This document shows positions 1 to 11,231 of a stretch of 64,000 nt of DNA, in pieces. The notes below the pieces were generated by a model. The model was not told the origin of the DNA, did no database searches, and worked only from the letters and a program-made list of their open reading frames with translations. Origin of the DNA: Notolepis coatsorum (taxonomy: Eukaryota > Chordata > Actinopteri > Aulopiformes > Paralepididae); NCBI GenBank assembly GCA_963971535.1, contig OZ020593.1, positions 14,065,057 through 14,129,056 of the forward strand, read 5' to 3'. Positions within the stretch are counted from its first letter, which is position 1. Each line of letters opens with the position of its first letter. Made by a program: the position numbers and the translations under genes.

Positions 1-499
1 CTTGACGGTCCCTCGGCGACGCGCACTCTCCTCCGGACGCCGCTGAGGCGCACCTGTCTGCCACAATCGTGGAGCCAGGAATGCCCCACGACGCACGGAG
101 GAAGCCGCGACTGTGAAGCGCTGGTGGAGGTCTAAAACGATCTAAGCGACATTATCCTTTTCTTTTCCCGAAAATGTGCGCGAGAGAGAAAACAAAAGAA
201 CAATGTCAACGCAGCTCCTTTACCAACAACTACTTTTAGCACTAAACTTAAAGCGGTGCTATACACTGACTTCACGGTGGTGAAAGTAGGTAAGGAGCTG
301 GTAGTATGGCCATGACCCTGCTTATATGTGAGCGGATGTGGGCGTGGTCAGGCAGGTGGGTGCGTACACGTGCACGGTTGAAAGTTTTCATGATAGCATA
401 TGATTAAAGGGACTGCCTCATCCTCCCCACTCCCCTTTAACCACAGGACGAACAGGATGTCTTTGTCTAGTGGTTATGAGGAGTATTAAAGTATTAGTG
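1..499. other. No recognised gene
   Basis: The first ~130 bases are GC- and CpG-rich, the rest is ordinary intergenic-looking sequence. I see no exon that continues the GPCR exon at 4927-5260, although on the minus strand its later exons would be expected at lower coordinates, here or beyond the left edge. Confidence 0.4.
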
Positions 500-863
500 T
501 ATGGAATGTCGTGCTGTTTTTGAGCACGTTTTAGTTTTCTCTGAGATGTGTCCGTTTGTTGTTTTATTGATATTAGTTGTTTTATTGATATTCGATTTGT
601 TCTATATGTTTGTATATTTGTTATTGTTCTATATTAGAAAATTTGGCATACATATTTGTATGTCTGATTTTGATTGGTTTAATGTTCTATAATTGTTTGT
701 ATATTTTATTGGTGTTTTATTGATATTTGTTTTGTTTTTATGTTGTTCTATGGATTATTCTTGTTTAATTTTTATATGTTTTGTATCCAGACCCCAGGAA
801 GAATGGTCGCTGCTGAGGCAGTGACTAATGGGGATCTGAAATAAAGAAATAAAGAAATAAACA
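500..863 (+). mobile_element. LINE 3' end (family F)
   Basis: T-rich 3'-UTR-like sequence ends in a conserved block at about 790-846 (CCCCAGGAAGAATGG, then TAATGGGGATC) and a short (AAATAAAG)n tail. The same block occurs in reverse at about 57065-57110, so this is a dispersed, 5'-truncated LINE tail. The block is typical of fish CR1/L2-like LINEs; the subfamily is not determined. Confidence 0.65.
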
Positions 864-899
864 AACTGGTCTCAAACTTAAGCCCCACTCTTATCGTAG

Positions 900-1325
900 C
901 TTGCGCCCAGCTCCCCCCTGGGGAGTGCTAAGTGCTAACAGCAAGAACTATACCCGGCACCCACACACACCTGCTCAAAGCAGCCTGGCTATCAGTCTGT
1001 TCCAATAACAAACTATCTAATAACAAACTCAACACCCTCTGTAAAACCCAGTAACCTCAGACCTATCGATGCTCAGCCAAGGCCGGCCTCACTCCCCGTC
1101 ACTGAAGATGTCCCTTCTTAATGTCAGATCGTTGGCCAACAAATCTTTCTTAATCAATGATCCAATAACCGAAAAGAAACGTACAATGCATGTTCTTGGT
1201 GGAGACCTGGCTAAACGACATTACTGGTGCGACAACACTGATAGAAGCCTGTCCTCCAAAATATTAATATTATCAGTCAGTCGGACGGACAAAACAGGAA
1301 AGGGGGAGGGGTTTGAAAAAAAAAA
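900..1325 (+). pseudogene. LINE endonuclease fragment
   Basis: The frame starting at 1069 reads SLLNVRSLANKSFLINDPI, a typical start of the APE-type endonuclease domain of CR1/L2-like LINE ORF2. About 75 codons later it still reads SVSRTDKTGKGEGF, which resembles the family's GRxDKTGGGV segment with substitutions. The frame then runs into a purine-rich stretch and a SINE. No catalytic end of the endonuclease and no RT follow, so it is a short broken piece. Confidence 0.7.
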
Positions 1326-1479
1326 CAAGGGCAGCCGGGAGCAGACAGGCCGTTGACGTGGGGCCGCGCCTGGGGACCAATCCAAGTGCTCCTGCCCGTC
1401 TTCATCAAGGACGCGACACGCGACAGTGTCAGCGATCTGTTGGTTGTGCATGTTTTTCCATTGGGTTTCTCTTATCGGG

Positions 1480-1656
1480 GGGGAACCCTTGCGAGCACGG
1501 GGAGAACATGCAAACTCCACACAGAAAGGCCTGGGAGATACCCCACCTGGGTACCTGGCAACGTGGAAACCTGGTCCCCAAGCGGGAATCGAACCCTGGA
1601 CCTTCTTGCTGTGAGGCGAGAGTGTCAACCACTACACCACTGTGCCGCTGCGATAG
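1480..1656 (-). mobile_element. V-SINE-type tRNA-derived SINE
   Basis: On the minus strand a tRNA-like head (GCGGCACAGTGGTGTAGTGG, about 1630-1649) with a B box at about 1584-1594 (GGTTCGATTCC) is followed by the conserved central domain containing TGGAGTTTGCATGTTCTCCC at about 1495-1520. That combination defines the vertebrate V-SINE superfamily (DANA/Mermaid type). The 3' tail beyond about 1480 is not clear. Confidence 0.8.
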
Positions 1657-2076
1657 AACAATTATAGGCTACTCTAGGGACGTGTTGGCACAGGGTGAAT
1701 GGAAGTGATGGTGAGCAGAGGAGAGTCAGTCAAATGTCAAATGACTGGTCAGGATAACAGGAGAGAGTTCCACTTTTAACCACTCTCAGTGTGACCAATC
1801 ATAGGTGACTCACTTCACAACACAGTCCATCATGACTGTGGATCATGTTACTCACTGACCTCCGTTACATCAGGTGGGTTTTAGTCATCACGGAAATGGC
1901 GGTGGTATGTGCGTTTCTTTCCGAATGACGCACACAATCGGATCAGAGTCTCTGTGACGAAGCGGCGAGGTGGGTGGCGACTTGTGATCATCAAGCCAGG
2001 TGAGTTCCAGAGTGCGGACCTCTTCGTTATCGCTCCAGCTCCTTACCAGCATCTCGGAGAAAAAAACCTTCCCACC
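1657..2076. repeat. Dispersed repeat with GTAACGGAGGT end
   Basis: Segment 1760-1876 resembles, on the minus strand, a block at 23650-23765: both have TGTAACGGAGGT, then a CAGTCA(T/C)GATGGAC core and GTTGTGAAG. It is therefore a dispersed repeat related to the right arm of the inverted-repeat region near 22-24 kb. The remaining bases hold nothing I recognise. Confidence 0.4.
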
Positions 2077-2117
2077 TCAAGTTCAAGTTTTGTTTTATTT
2101 GTCACAGATAAAAGGTA

Positions 2118-2714
<597 letters not shown>

Positions 2715-3016
2715 AGTGAAATGCTTGGTTCTGTATGATTGTGCTTCATACAGCAAAAAAAAAAAAAAAAAAGACCAAACACTATACACTTGGGGTGTAA
2801 CGGTACACAATAACCACAGTGCGGTACGTACCTCGGTTTTGAAGTCAAGGTTCGGTATGGTTTTCGGTACAGTGGGGGAAAGTTTGGCTTTCCATGTTCC
2901 ACTCAGGGGTGATGTAGTGTGCAGTAACTAATTGTAATTGTAGGGCTGTCAACGAATATTCTATATTGAAATTAATAATCGACTTGTAAAAAAATATTAA
3001 AATAAAATTATAATTA

Positions 3017-3934
<918 letters not shown>

Positions 3935-4087
3935 TATATTAGATTGTGAAAAAAAACAGCCCCCGGTGGGCGGTCGTTAGTGGTTAACACACCGTTGTAT
4001 TCGTTCGGTACACTACGGTACGGTACACACTGAAACTCGTTCGGTTCGGCACGGATACGTGTACCTTTACACCCCTACCACACTGTC

Positions 4088-4285
4088 GGGGGCGACAGAG
4101 CAGTCGTCTAGTAATCCTTGGTTCCCGGTTTGATTCCCGCTCCTACCCGGGCAGCGTGTCGAAGTGTGCTTGAGCAAGACGCGTAACCCCCTAACTGCTT
4201 CCGATGAGCAGGTTGGCACCTTGTGAGTGAACGGGTCAAATGTGAGGAACAAACTGTAAAGCGCTTTGGATAAAATCAGCTGTAC
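4088..4285 (+). mobile_element. tRNA-derived SINE
   Basis: tRNA-like head with a B box GGTTTGATTCC at 4128-4138, then a body with GAGCAAGACGCGTAACCCCC and ACTGCTTCCGATGAGCAGG, then a tail with AAAGCGCTTTGGATAAAAT. This arrangement is common in teleost SINEs whose tail is shared with a LINE. Family name not determined. Confidence 0.7.
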
Positions 4286-4444
4286 TATTCTCTAAGTCAA
4301 CTTCCTGTCTGTTATTGCTACGCAACTGCAGCGTGGGGGGAAACTGCCCCGCCTGGTACATTGTGTACACTATTTAGTGGAGAAACGGATCGTTAAAGCG
4401 GCAAATTAAAGACAATCAAGCAGACTTTTCTTCAGTCCTTCACA

Positions 4445-4546
4445 ATGCCAAAGAGCTGCTGTGTTACGCGTTATACTAATGACAAAAACAGAAATCCAAA
4501 TCGGAAGTTTTATACCATCACGGAGGAAAAAGTGGCTGGTGGCTAA
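4445..4546 (+). pseudogene. THAP-domain N-terminal fragment
   Basis: An ATG at 4445 opens a 33-codon frame beginning MPKSCCV and containing NPNRKFYTI. THAP zinc-binding domains begin with an MPxxC...C pattern followed by a PxxxFYRxP-like segment. One cysteine of the expected C2CH pattern is missing (VTRYTN where a VxxCTN pattern is usual), and a stop follows at once. It is therefore a decayed first part of a THAP gene or of a THAP-bearing P-like transposase. I cannot tell which. Confidence 0.5.
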
Positions 4547-4926
4547 CGTTCGGCTACCTCGCTCTGATGTTGTGGTCGTGGTAATCGGGGAGTTTCTTTG
4601 ACTCATATCTCGCCTTAGAATCACCAGAAAGGCTTTCGAAATAGTGAAATGCCATGTTGGCCTTAATATTTTCAAAACAAATCGTATGAAAATGTTATGA
4701 AATGAACAAGAATGTGATAAAACATGTAATAAAAACGGAGCTCAATGCATGGATTTGATGGTAGAAATCCGTATGGTCCCCCTATACCAAGATGGCGGCG
4801 GTCTCGTGACATCAGAGTGTCTTCGAGAATAAATGCAGCCATTTACCATTTACAAAATATCTAAAACTAAAAGTGCGAAATGCAAGAAAATGCTAGAAAA
4901 AAACGTCTGGCATAGAAGAGACCTAC
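4547..4926. other. No gene seen; 3' flank (intron side) of the GPCR exon
   Basis: No splice-bounded reading frame. Sequence directly below 4927 is intron on the minus strand, beginning GTAGGT at 4926-4921. Confidence 0.4.
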
Positions 4927-5260
4927 CTGCCCACCAGTTGGCGAAGAAGTGCTGCAGCAGGGAGGTGGGCACGCAGACGAGGGCGATGAGCAGGTCGCTG
5001 AGCGCCAGGGAGCAGATGAAGAAGGTGCTGGGCGAGCGGAGGCCCTTCTTCCTCTTGCAGAGCAGCGCCAGCACGGCGCCGTTGCCCACCACCGCCAGGC
5101 AGAAGATGAGCAGGTAGAGGACGCCGAACAGGGGCTGCAGCGGGCCGGGCAGCCGGGGCACGGAGACCAGCGGCGGGATGGAGAACCGGTGGATGAACTG
5201 CAGCCGGGAGAGGTTGGAGGCCTTCAGCCACACGTCCAGGAAGTGGACACTGAGGTTCAT
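4927..5260 (-). CDS. qrfpr: QRFP receptor-like class A GPCR, first coding exon
   Basis: Encodes the N-terminal 111 residues of a rhodopsin-family G-protein-coupled receptor acting at the plasma membrane; the relatives bind RFamide peptides and signal through G proteins. The N-terminus has two N-glycosylation sequons (N2 and N16) and the stretch SRLQFIHRF...PPLV..PRLPG, which resembles the QRFP receptor (GPR103) N-terminus. TM1 spans about residues 43-67 with the GN pair (N60); TM2 spans about 79-101 with FICSLALSDLLI, including the conserved aspartate D89. The frame ends NWW-A with a good donor, CAG|GTAGGT, phase 1, which suits the usual exon 1 boundary of this receptor. The ATG at 5260 is preceded by a pyrimidine-rich AG that could be a 5'-UTR acceptor. 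No later exons are visible, so the gene is partial here or a fragment. Another RFamide-type receptor is the main alternative. Confidence 0.6.
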
Positions 5261-5314
5261 GCTGGCTGCTGGCCCACCTACCTGGGGGGGTTCAAGATGA
5301 TTTATTATTATAAT

Positions 5315-5699
5315 TAGGGATGTCCGATATTATCGGCCTACCGATATTATCGGCCGATATCGGCATTAAAATGTGATATCGGAAAATATCGGTATCGGTT
5401 TTCAAATATATATATATTTTTCTTTTTTGAATTATTTTTTACATTTCTAGAACCTTTATTTACCCAGGCAAGCAAGTAAGAACAAATTCTGATTTTATTT
5501 ACTGTCAAAAGTATGCATAATGTTGTGTTAATTCCACAACAAGAGATATGTAATGTTAATTACCTGAAATTATTCCGTTTTTGGGGGGGGGGGGGACCCT
5601 GCATATATCGGTATCGGTTGATATCGGTATCGGAAATTAAGAGTTGGACAATATCGGTATATCGGTATCGGTAAAAAAAGCCAACATCGAGCATCCCTA
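5315..5699. mobile_element. MITE with TAGGGATG ends (ATATCGG repeat family), copy 1
   Basis: Begins TAGGGATGTCCGATATTATC and ends with GAGCATCCCTA, with many TATCGG motifs near both ends. Copies at 24562-24817 and 46678-46949 show 8-bp duplications, fitting hAT. This copy is longer because of extra AT-rich sequence and a poly-G run at about 5583-5594. No clear duplication flanks it here. Confidence 0.75.
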
Positions 5700-5904
5700 C
5701 TTTTCATACAGAAGTTGCAGTTCAAAGTGCTTCACAACAGTAAAAAAAATACAGGCATAAGCGAGCATGAAAAAGATAGAGAGGTAGCAAGGTAAGGTAA
5801 ATCACAGTGTTTCACATTAGGATCTAGCATCCCCAATAGGCCTCTCTGTTTACGGTTTCATTCAGTAATACAAATAATAAAAATAGTTTTAAAATGATTC
5901 AGTT
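5700..5904. other. AT-rich repeat-like sequence
   Basis: Contains a GTTCAAAGTGCTTCACAAC segment of the kind found in fish LINE tails; otherwise nothing is recognised. Confidence 0.3.
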
Positions 5905-6560
5905 AAAAAAATAGGCAAGACAAGATTCCTTTATTGCCACACAACCAGGTTGGTGGTATTCTTGATCGGTACAGAGTGTAATAAGCTCTACAATACATGA
6001 AACTGGAACATAGATACAAATGGATAGATAATACAGCACAACATGACACAATAAATACATAAATACAGCACAGCACGACACAGCACAACATAAACACACA
6101 GAAGAGTCTAGTCCATCAGGTCAGGAGCTTGGTTAGTGTAAGGGCGGGAGGGTGAGAGGGGGGGCCAAGGGAGTTCAGGATCCGAATGGCGGTTGGGAAG
6201 AAGCGGTCCTTGAAGCGGGTGGTTTTTGAAAAGATGGACTTGAAGCGCCTACCTGAGGGCAGGGGCTGAAACAGGGGGGTGTGCTGGGTGTGAGGGGTCC
6301 TTGGCGATTTTTCTGGCGCTAGTGGTTGTGCGGGAGGTTAAGATGGAGTCCAGGGAGGGAAGGTCACATCCTATGATTTTGGAGGCCTTGTTAATGATGC
6401 GTTGACGTTTTTGAGTGGAGAGTTTTTGTGCACAACCGTACCAGACTGTGATTGAGGAGGTGAGTATGCTTTGTGTGATGGCGGTATAGAATTGCACCAG
6501 CAGGTGGCGTTTGACCCTGTACTTCCTCAGTTGCCTGAGGAAGTACATGCGCTTTCGAAT
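5905..6560 (-). pseudogene. LINE ORF2 C-terminus and 3' UTR (CR1/L2-like)
   Basis: The minus-strand frame from about 6560 reads MYFLRQLRKYRVKRHLLVQF, then SSITVWYGCAQKLS, then KASKIIGCDLPSL, the post-RT region of CR1/L2-like ORF2. After a stop near 6249 the expected C-terminal tail continues in another frame (FFPTAIRILNSLG), so there is at least one frameshift. The 3' UTR runs down to about 5905 with a CAATAAAGGAATCTTGTCTT end. It is 5'-truncated; there is no RT catalytic region. Confidence 0.75.
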
Positions 6561-6900
6561 TTGGTTATGGTTAGAGTTTGGAATCAGGGCTGGTGGTCTA
6601 TCGCCCTGCTCTAAAGACAAACTCTAACCTTAACCAACTTCGAAAGAGGGCCTAAACTTAACCAAAAATTGCAATTAATCAATCAATCAATCTGCACGAT
6701 TTTTATTTTGTTCCACAATGACTCATGACCCATCAATTACATCATCCAACATTGTTTAAGCAACTAAGACATTCGCCGTGACAATCGTTTTCCATTTAGT
6801 CCATTAAGTGCTTTTTAATTCGGTTGTTGGCGGGTTCTGGGACCACGAGCATGGGTTATAAGTGCTTTGTAGTTTGTAAGCGTGGGTTATATATAAGTGC
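6552..6900. repeat. Dispersed repeat starting with a hairpin
   Basis: Arms TTGGTTATGGTTAGAGTTTG (about 6560-6579) and CAAACTCTAACCTTAACCAA (about 6620-6639) pair almost fully around a 40-base loop. The right arm and following sequence recur at 22170-22225 and, after an interruption, at 22885-22910 and 23215-23460, including a shared TCATCCAACATTGTTTAA. It is a dispersed, probably DNA-transposon-derived repeat of unknown class. Confidence 0.5.
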
Positions 6901-7110
6901 TTTGTAGTTTGTCATCTGTTGGAGATGTTTCCAGACTGCTCTGGGGTTATTGTCATTGAATAGGTTTTCCAGTTGTGTTGAGTGGTTTGATTTGGCCTTG
7001 GAGTTCATATTTGGCTGGATTGTATGCTTCTTTGAGAAATGAAGTGTTTTTATTTTTGCAGAGTGCTGCTAAGTCCTTGTTGAACCAAGGTTTACTGTTG
7101 CCGAAGGACC
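6890..7110 (-). pseudogene. LINE ORF2 linker-region fragment
   Basis: The minus strand reads GNSKPWFNKDLAALCKNKN and SFLKEAYNPAKYELQ, resembling the segment between endonuclease and RT in CR1/L2-like ORF2. It is cut at both ends by stops. Confidence 0.55.
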
Positions 7111-7215
7111 TAACAGTTTTGCTATGTGTGTTTACTGTCTTGTGTTATGTGTTTTGGCTGTGTGTGTTGCTGTGTCTACCTCGTAGGATCACTCCCATAC
7201 CCTTTGGACATTGGA

Positions 7216-7497
<282 letters not shown>

Positions 7498-7625
7498 GGA
7501 AATAATAAAAAATTATAAAAACAGAATATAAAATTTAATTAAATTATATTGCCACAGACATTACAAAAGACGTTTCTTCGCCCCACTCCCACCCCAGGAT
7601 CCCTCAGGACAAGGTAAAACACGAC

Positions 7626-7854
7626 CTTGGAACATGAAAATGTGCCATTACAGTAATAATAATAACAACAAGACTTCACAGGACAATAACAGCAATAATA
7701 ATAATAACAAGGACAAACACCCCGACCCAGCTTCGCCACTAGATCAAGCCGCTGAGGCCCACAATTCAATGTTGGATTCCCTAACTCCAATCACCCGAGC
7801 AGTGGAGATCTCCATACAAATCACATCCAAGAGTGTCAAAGCCCAATTGATCGT
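7626..7854 (+). other. Exon-like reading frame, short member of the (AAT)n pair
   Basis: From an ATG at 7634 a frame reads an Asn-rich stretch, then DKHPDPASPLDQAAEAHNSM and PITRAVEISIQITSKSVKAQ. It meets a donor-like GTAAGT at about 7855. I do not recognise the protein. It could be an exon of an unknown gene or of a transposon. The ordinary amino-acid make-up after the Asn run is the only positive sign. Confidence 0.3.
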
Positions 7855-7860
7855 TGTAAG

Positions 7861-8565
7861 TTTTTCGGGTTGTTTCCATCTCATCATGGCTATACATTTT
7901 TTTGGCCCCTGTAACTCCCGCTAGAATGAGTCTTTTTTGATGTATGGAGGCCGGTAGTAGCTCAAAAAACTGGGATTGGGGTTAATTAATATTTATTAAA
8001 TAATTATTAGTAACTTATACATAATAAAAAAGACTATGTGCCGTATGCAATAAAATTGGGCTGAATTGAACGAATTTGAACAATTTATTAATTGCATTTT
8101 ACACAATTTGAGTTGAATAAAATTAGCTGTGATACATTGAGTCGAATTTAATTAGATTTTATCAGCAATGTCAGAGATGCAGAAAATTGATAAGATTTTA
8201 CTCATTAGGAGGTCTTTGGTTTTAATCACCTGGCACTTTCGCCCAACTAATGGGACTTTATTTTGACACCACGTGGATGATGCGGCCAATCACATGCAAG
8301 GATCATGCTATTGCCATTATATCCAAAGACAGCGAGTGTGGTACATGCACACGGACCCAGGTGAGTAATAATTACGAGTACATTTAATCTGTTGCCTGTT
8401 CTCAAGTTAATGCAGTACCACTATGTAACATGCTGCTAAAAGTAAGTTTTACATTTCAGGAGAAAATGTTTTTCCGACTGTTGTAGGAGAGTGCATGCAA
8501 TTCCGACTCCCCCTTCACTATCTTATCTTGGTTCGCTAATGCGTCTACATGGCTTGCATGCTTGC
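7861..8565. other. AT-rich sequence, nothing recognised
   Basis: AT-rich with scattered AATTGAA-like motifs and no splice-bounded frame of note. From about 8566 begins a sequence that is repeated again at 8867. Confidence 0.4.
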
Positions 8566-8917
8566 TATAGCTAGCCTATACTAGCCAACCAGTAGTTGCT
8601 AAAAAGACGCTCGCCTGACATCGTCATGTAACTCGAGAACGAGTGATGGAATTGGTAGAGTGAGGTTGCATTAGAACGGTAAAAAATAGATCTTTCGAAC
8701 AGTATTTATATGTTGGGGCGAAAAATGCAACCAGAGCCTCTAGACGCTTGCAAAGTGCCGTGACTTGTGTGTGTGTTCAGTGCACGGGCCCGACACGGTA
8801 ACCCACCTGTTAAAATTAAAACGTGGCAACAGCCAGGCACCATGCTGTCGGCTCGCATGCTAGCTACCTAGCCTATACTAGCCAACCAGATCTTGCTAAA
8901 AAGACGCTCGCCTGACG
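8566..8917. repeat. Direct repeat, left copies
   Basis: The block GCCTATACTAGCCAACCAG ... AAAAAGACGCTCGCCTGAC occurs at about 8571-8619 and again at 8873-8917, about 302 bases later. Between them lies the sequence beginning GTCATGTAACTCGAGAAC (8623) that recurs at 9817-10080. So a unit of about 0.3 kb is tandemly repeated and a LINE fragment sits at one unit boundary. Confidence 0.75.
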
Positions 8918-8918
8918 T

Positions 8919-9816
8919 ATATGCTGACCACAAGCGTCTGGAGTCCCAGCAAGCCCCTAAATACCTTGGCGTGCGTCTGGATCGGACACTCTCCTTCAAA
9001 CAACACCTCGAAGATGTCAGGGCAAAGACAACATCAAGGGTTGCGCTGATCCGACGCCTCGCAGGTACAACCTGGGGAGCCACTGCCAAGACCCTTCGGA
9101 TATCCACCCAAGCCCTGGTCTTCTCGGCAGCAGAGTACTGTGCCCCAGTCTGGAGCAGAAGCCCGCACGTTAAAAAAGTTGATGCGGCTACTAACAACGC
9201 CCTCCGGATCATCACTGGATGCCTGAAGGCTACACCCGTCTTCCTGCTGCCAGTCCTTGCAGGAATCGCACCAGCTGGCCTACGACGAGAGGCTGCCACT
9301 CTCGCCCTAGCAAGGAAGGCAGTGAAGCATGACTGGCACATCCTACACAACACCACAACAACAACAGCACCTATGAGCAGACTCAAGTCCCGCCACCCCT
9401 ACAACAAGGTGGCACAAGAGATGCTCCGTTCCACCACTGAGGACCTATCCAGAAATGGATGGCTGGCGGCAGCCTGGAAGAGAGAGTGGGAGAGTGCTGG
9501 GCCAACCCGTATCCACCACCACATCTGGGATCCAGGAGATGGCGCCACAGGAGACTATCTTCCACGCCGGCAATGGGTTCTGCTGAACCGTTTAAGATCT
9601 GGGGTTGGTCGCTTTAAAGCATCATTAAAAAAGTGGGGCCTGGCAGACAGCGCTGCATGTGAGTGTGGAGACCCTGAGCAGACTGTTGACCACATCCTGA
9701 CCATCTGCCCCCTATACAAACCACCCTCGGAAGCCAGCCTCTTTGATGTGGGACCAGAGTTAAGGGCATGGCTACAAGATACAGAGTTGGACCTCTGACA
9801 TTACACGAAAGAAGAA
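8919..9816 (+). pseudogene. LINE ORF2 C-terminal fragment, open for about 290 codons
   Basis: The frame up to the TGA at 9796-9798 encodes the region after the RT palm of a LINE ORF2: APKYLGVRLDRTLSFKQHL, then VFSAAEYCAPVWSRS, then a C-terminal zinc-knuckle-like ACECGDPEQTVDHILTICP. That CxC...H...C ending is usual in I/Nimb- and Jockey-like LINEs; the clade is not settled. An upstream ATG at 8893 belongs to the flanking repeat, not to the LINE. It is 5'-truncated without the RT catalytic motif yet has no internal stop, so it is a fairly recent insertion. The 3' end has GAAAGAAGAA and no clear target duplication. Confidence 0.7.
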
Positions 9817-10090
9817 GTCATGTAACTCGAGAACCGAGGCACGGAATTGGTAGAGTGAGGTTGCATTAGAACGGCAACAAATAGATCTTTCTAACAGTAT
9901 TTATATGTTGGGCGAAAAATGCAACCAGAGCCTCTAGATGCTCGCAAAGTGCCGCGACTTGTGTGTGTTCAGTGCACGGACCCGGCACGGTAACCCACCT
10001 GTTAAGATTAAAACGTGGCAACAGCCAGGCACCATGCTGTCGGCTCGTATGCTAGCTAGCTAGCCTATATTAGCCAACCAGTTCTTGCTA
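9817..10090. repeat. Direct repeat, right copy
   Basis: Matches 8623-8890 with few differences and ends in the same GCCTATATTAGCCAACCAG block. It lies directly upstream of the zinc-finger exon, so it could contain that gene's promoter region, but I see no clear TATA box. Confidence 0.7.
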
Positions 10091-10247
10091 ACTAGCTATC
10101 GTGCTAGCTAAGCTGTAACGTTATCAGCCACAACACGGTGTAATTTCCCTATTTTCTTTTTGTGAACATGCAAATATTTCTTGTAGAAGTGGCACAATTT
10201 TCCATTTACTTGGGTATGTAAATTAATTACTTTTTCCCTTATCTTAG

Positions 10248-10544
10248 GCTTGGACTATGAGGTGGAACTGTAAGATCTGCAAATCATTGTCTACTACAAG
10301 GAGGATTCTACTGAAGCATTACAGACTACAACACGCAACATTCGGTAGTGCACAACCCCAGCCATGTCTACATGACGGTTGTCCTTGCACATTCAAAACA
10401 CAGGGTGCCCTTCGCACACATTTATCCAGATACCATGCAGCAGGAGAAAGTTCAAGGCCAGGAATTATTAATTTTAAGTGTTTAGTTTGCAGTCGCCATT
10501 GTCCTACAGTGAAGGACTACTTTCAGCATATTGGAAGGCATCTG
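10248..10544 (+). pseudogene. C2H2 zinc-finger gene, first coding exon, part 1
   Basis: Follows an acceptor-like pyrimidine tract ending CTTATCTTAG (10247), with an ATG at 10257. It encodes three C2H2-type fingers: CKICK...H...H, CLHDGCPCTF...H...H and CLVCSRHCP...FQHIGRH. At 10544 the frame is cut by the family B LINE. It resumes at 12279, where KRHETVFCVFKGCDFC carries on the expected finger pattern. The fingers suggest nucleic-acid binding. Gene copies with such fingers followed by C-terminal exons like those at 13187-14255 are numerous in teleosts and have no known function that I can state. Confidence 0.65.
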
Positions 10545-10728
10545 ATAACAAACTATCATTACACATGGGCAAAACAGAGTCCATTCTCTTCGGTTCAAAT
10601 AACAAACTCAGCAAGACCGACGGCTTCTCAGTTGCAGTGGGTGACAATATTGTCACAAGGAAAGACGAAATTACCTACCTGGGTTCCATCCTAGAGGCAA
10701 ATCTTTCCTGTGACAAAATGGCAAGTTT

Positions 10729-11231
10729 CAAGTTTCAAGTTTCTTTAATAGTTGTCATACAGAAGTACAGAATACTTTTATACAAAATGCTTCTTACTGT
10801 TACGCTCCAGAGACTGTGCAAGACAAGATAAGTATGAAATAAAATAACATAGTATAGCATGTAAATTAGAAGTAAAAAAATTAGGTCACAGTGTTCAGTA
10901 TAGACATATGTACAATGTTCGATGCAGAATAGACGTAACTGAGTTACCATATAATATACAATAATGTGTAGTGTACTAATATACAATACTATATAGTGCA
11001 AGGCAGAAATAGGATGAGGTGCAATTTAGGTACAATTTACAGTAGGTGTACGAGTTGTAGTGCAAATCCTTTATCAATAAATATAAAGTGTGTTTGTGTG
11101 ATCTAAAGTGTGGAGAGTGGGTGCTGCAGTGTGTTGTTTGTTTAAGTGAGTGTGTGCGTGTGGGTGTGTGTGCTGTGTGCATTTGATGGTTGTTGCATAG
11201 TGTTTATTGTTCGTTTAGCAGCCTGATGGCC
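10729..11231 (-). mobile_element. LINE 3' end nested in LINE family B
   Basis: On the minus strand it starts with codons for AIRLLNEQ and a stop, the very end of a CR1/L2-like ORF2, followed by a 3' UTR ending in a (CTTGAAA)n-like tail. Flanks are ATGGC on both sides. In undisrupted family B copies (53170, 63197) the two flanks are joined as AAAATGGCATCCAA, so this is a clean nested insertion with a 5-bp duplication. Confidence 0.75.

Noticed and set aside
1..130. A later exon of the QRFP-receptor-like gene in the GC-rich left edge
   Set aside because: No minus-strand frame shows TM3-TM7 motifs such as a DRY/ERH-like segment; a GTGCGC donor-like site alone is not enough.
1221..1708. Overlapping frames on both strands over the V-SINE
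   Set aside because: The sequence is a tRNA-derived SINE; the frames carry its repeated, non-coding sequence.
4923..5231. Proline/alanine-rich frames overlapping the GPCR exon
   Set aside because: GC-rich shadow frames; only the minus frame from 5260 has the receptor motifs and a matching donor.
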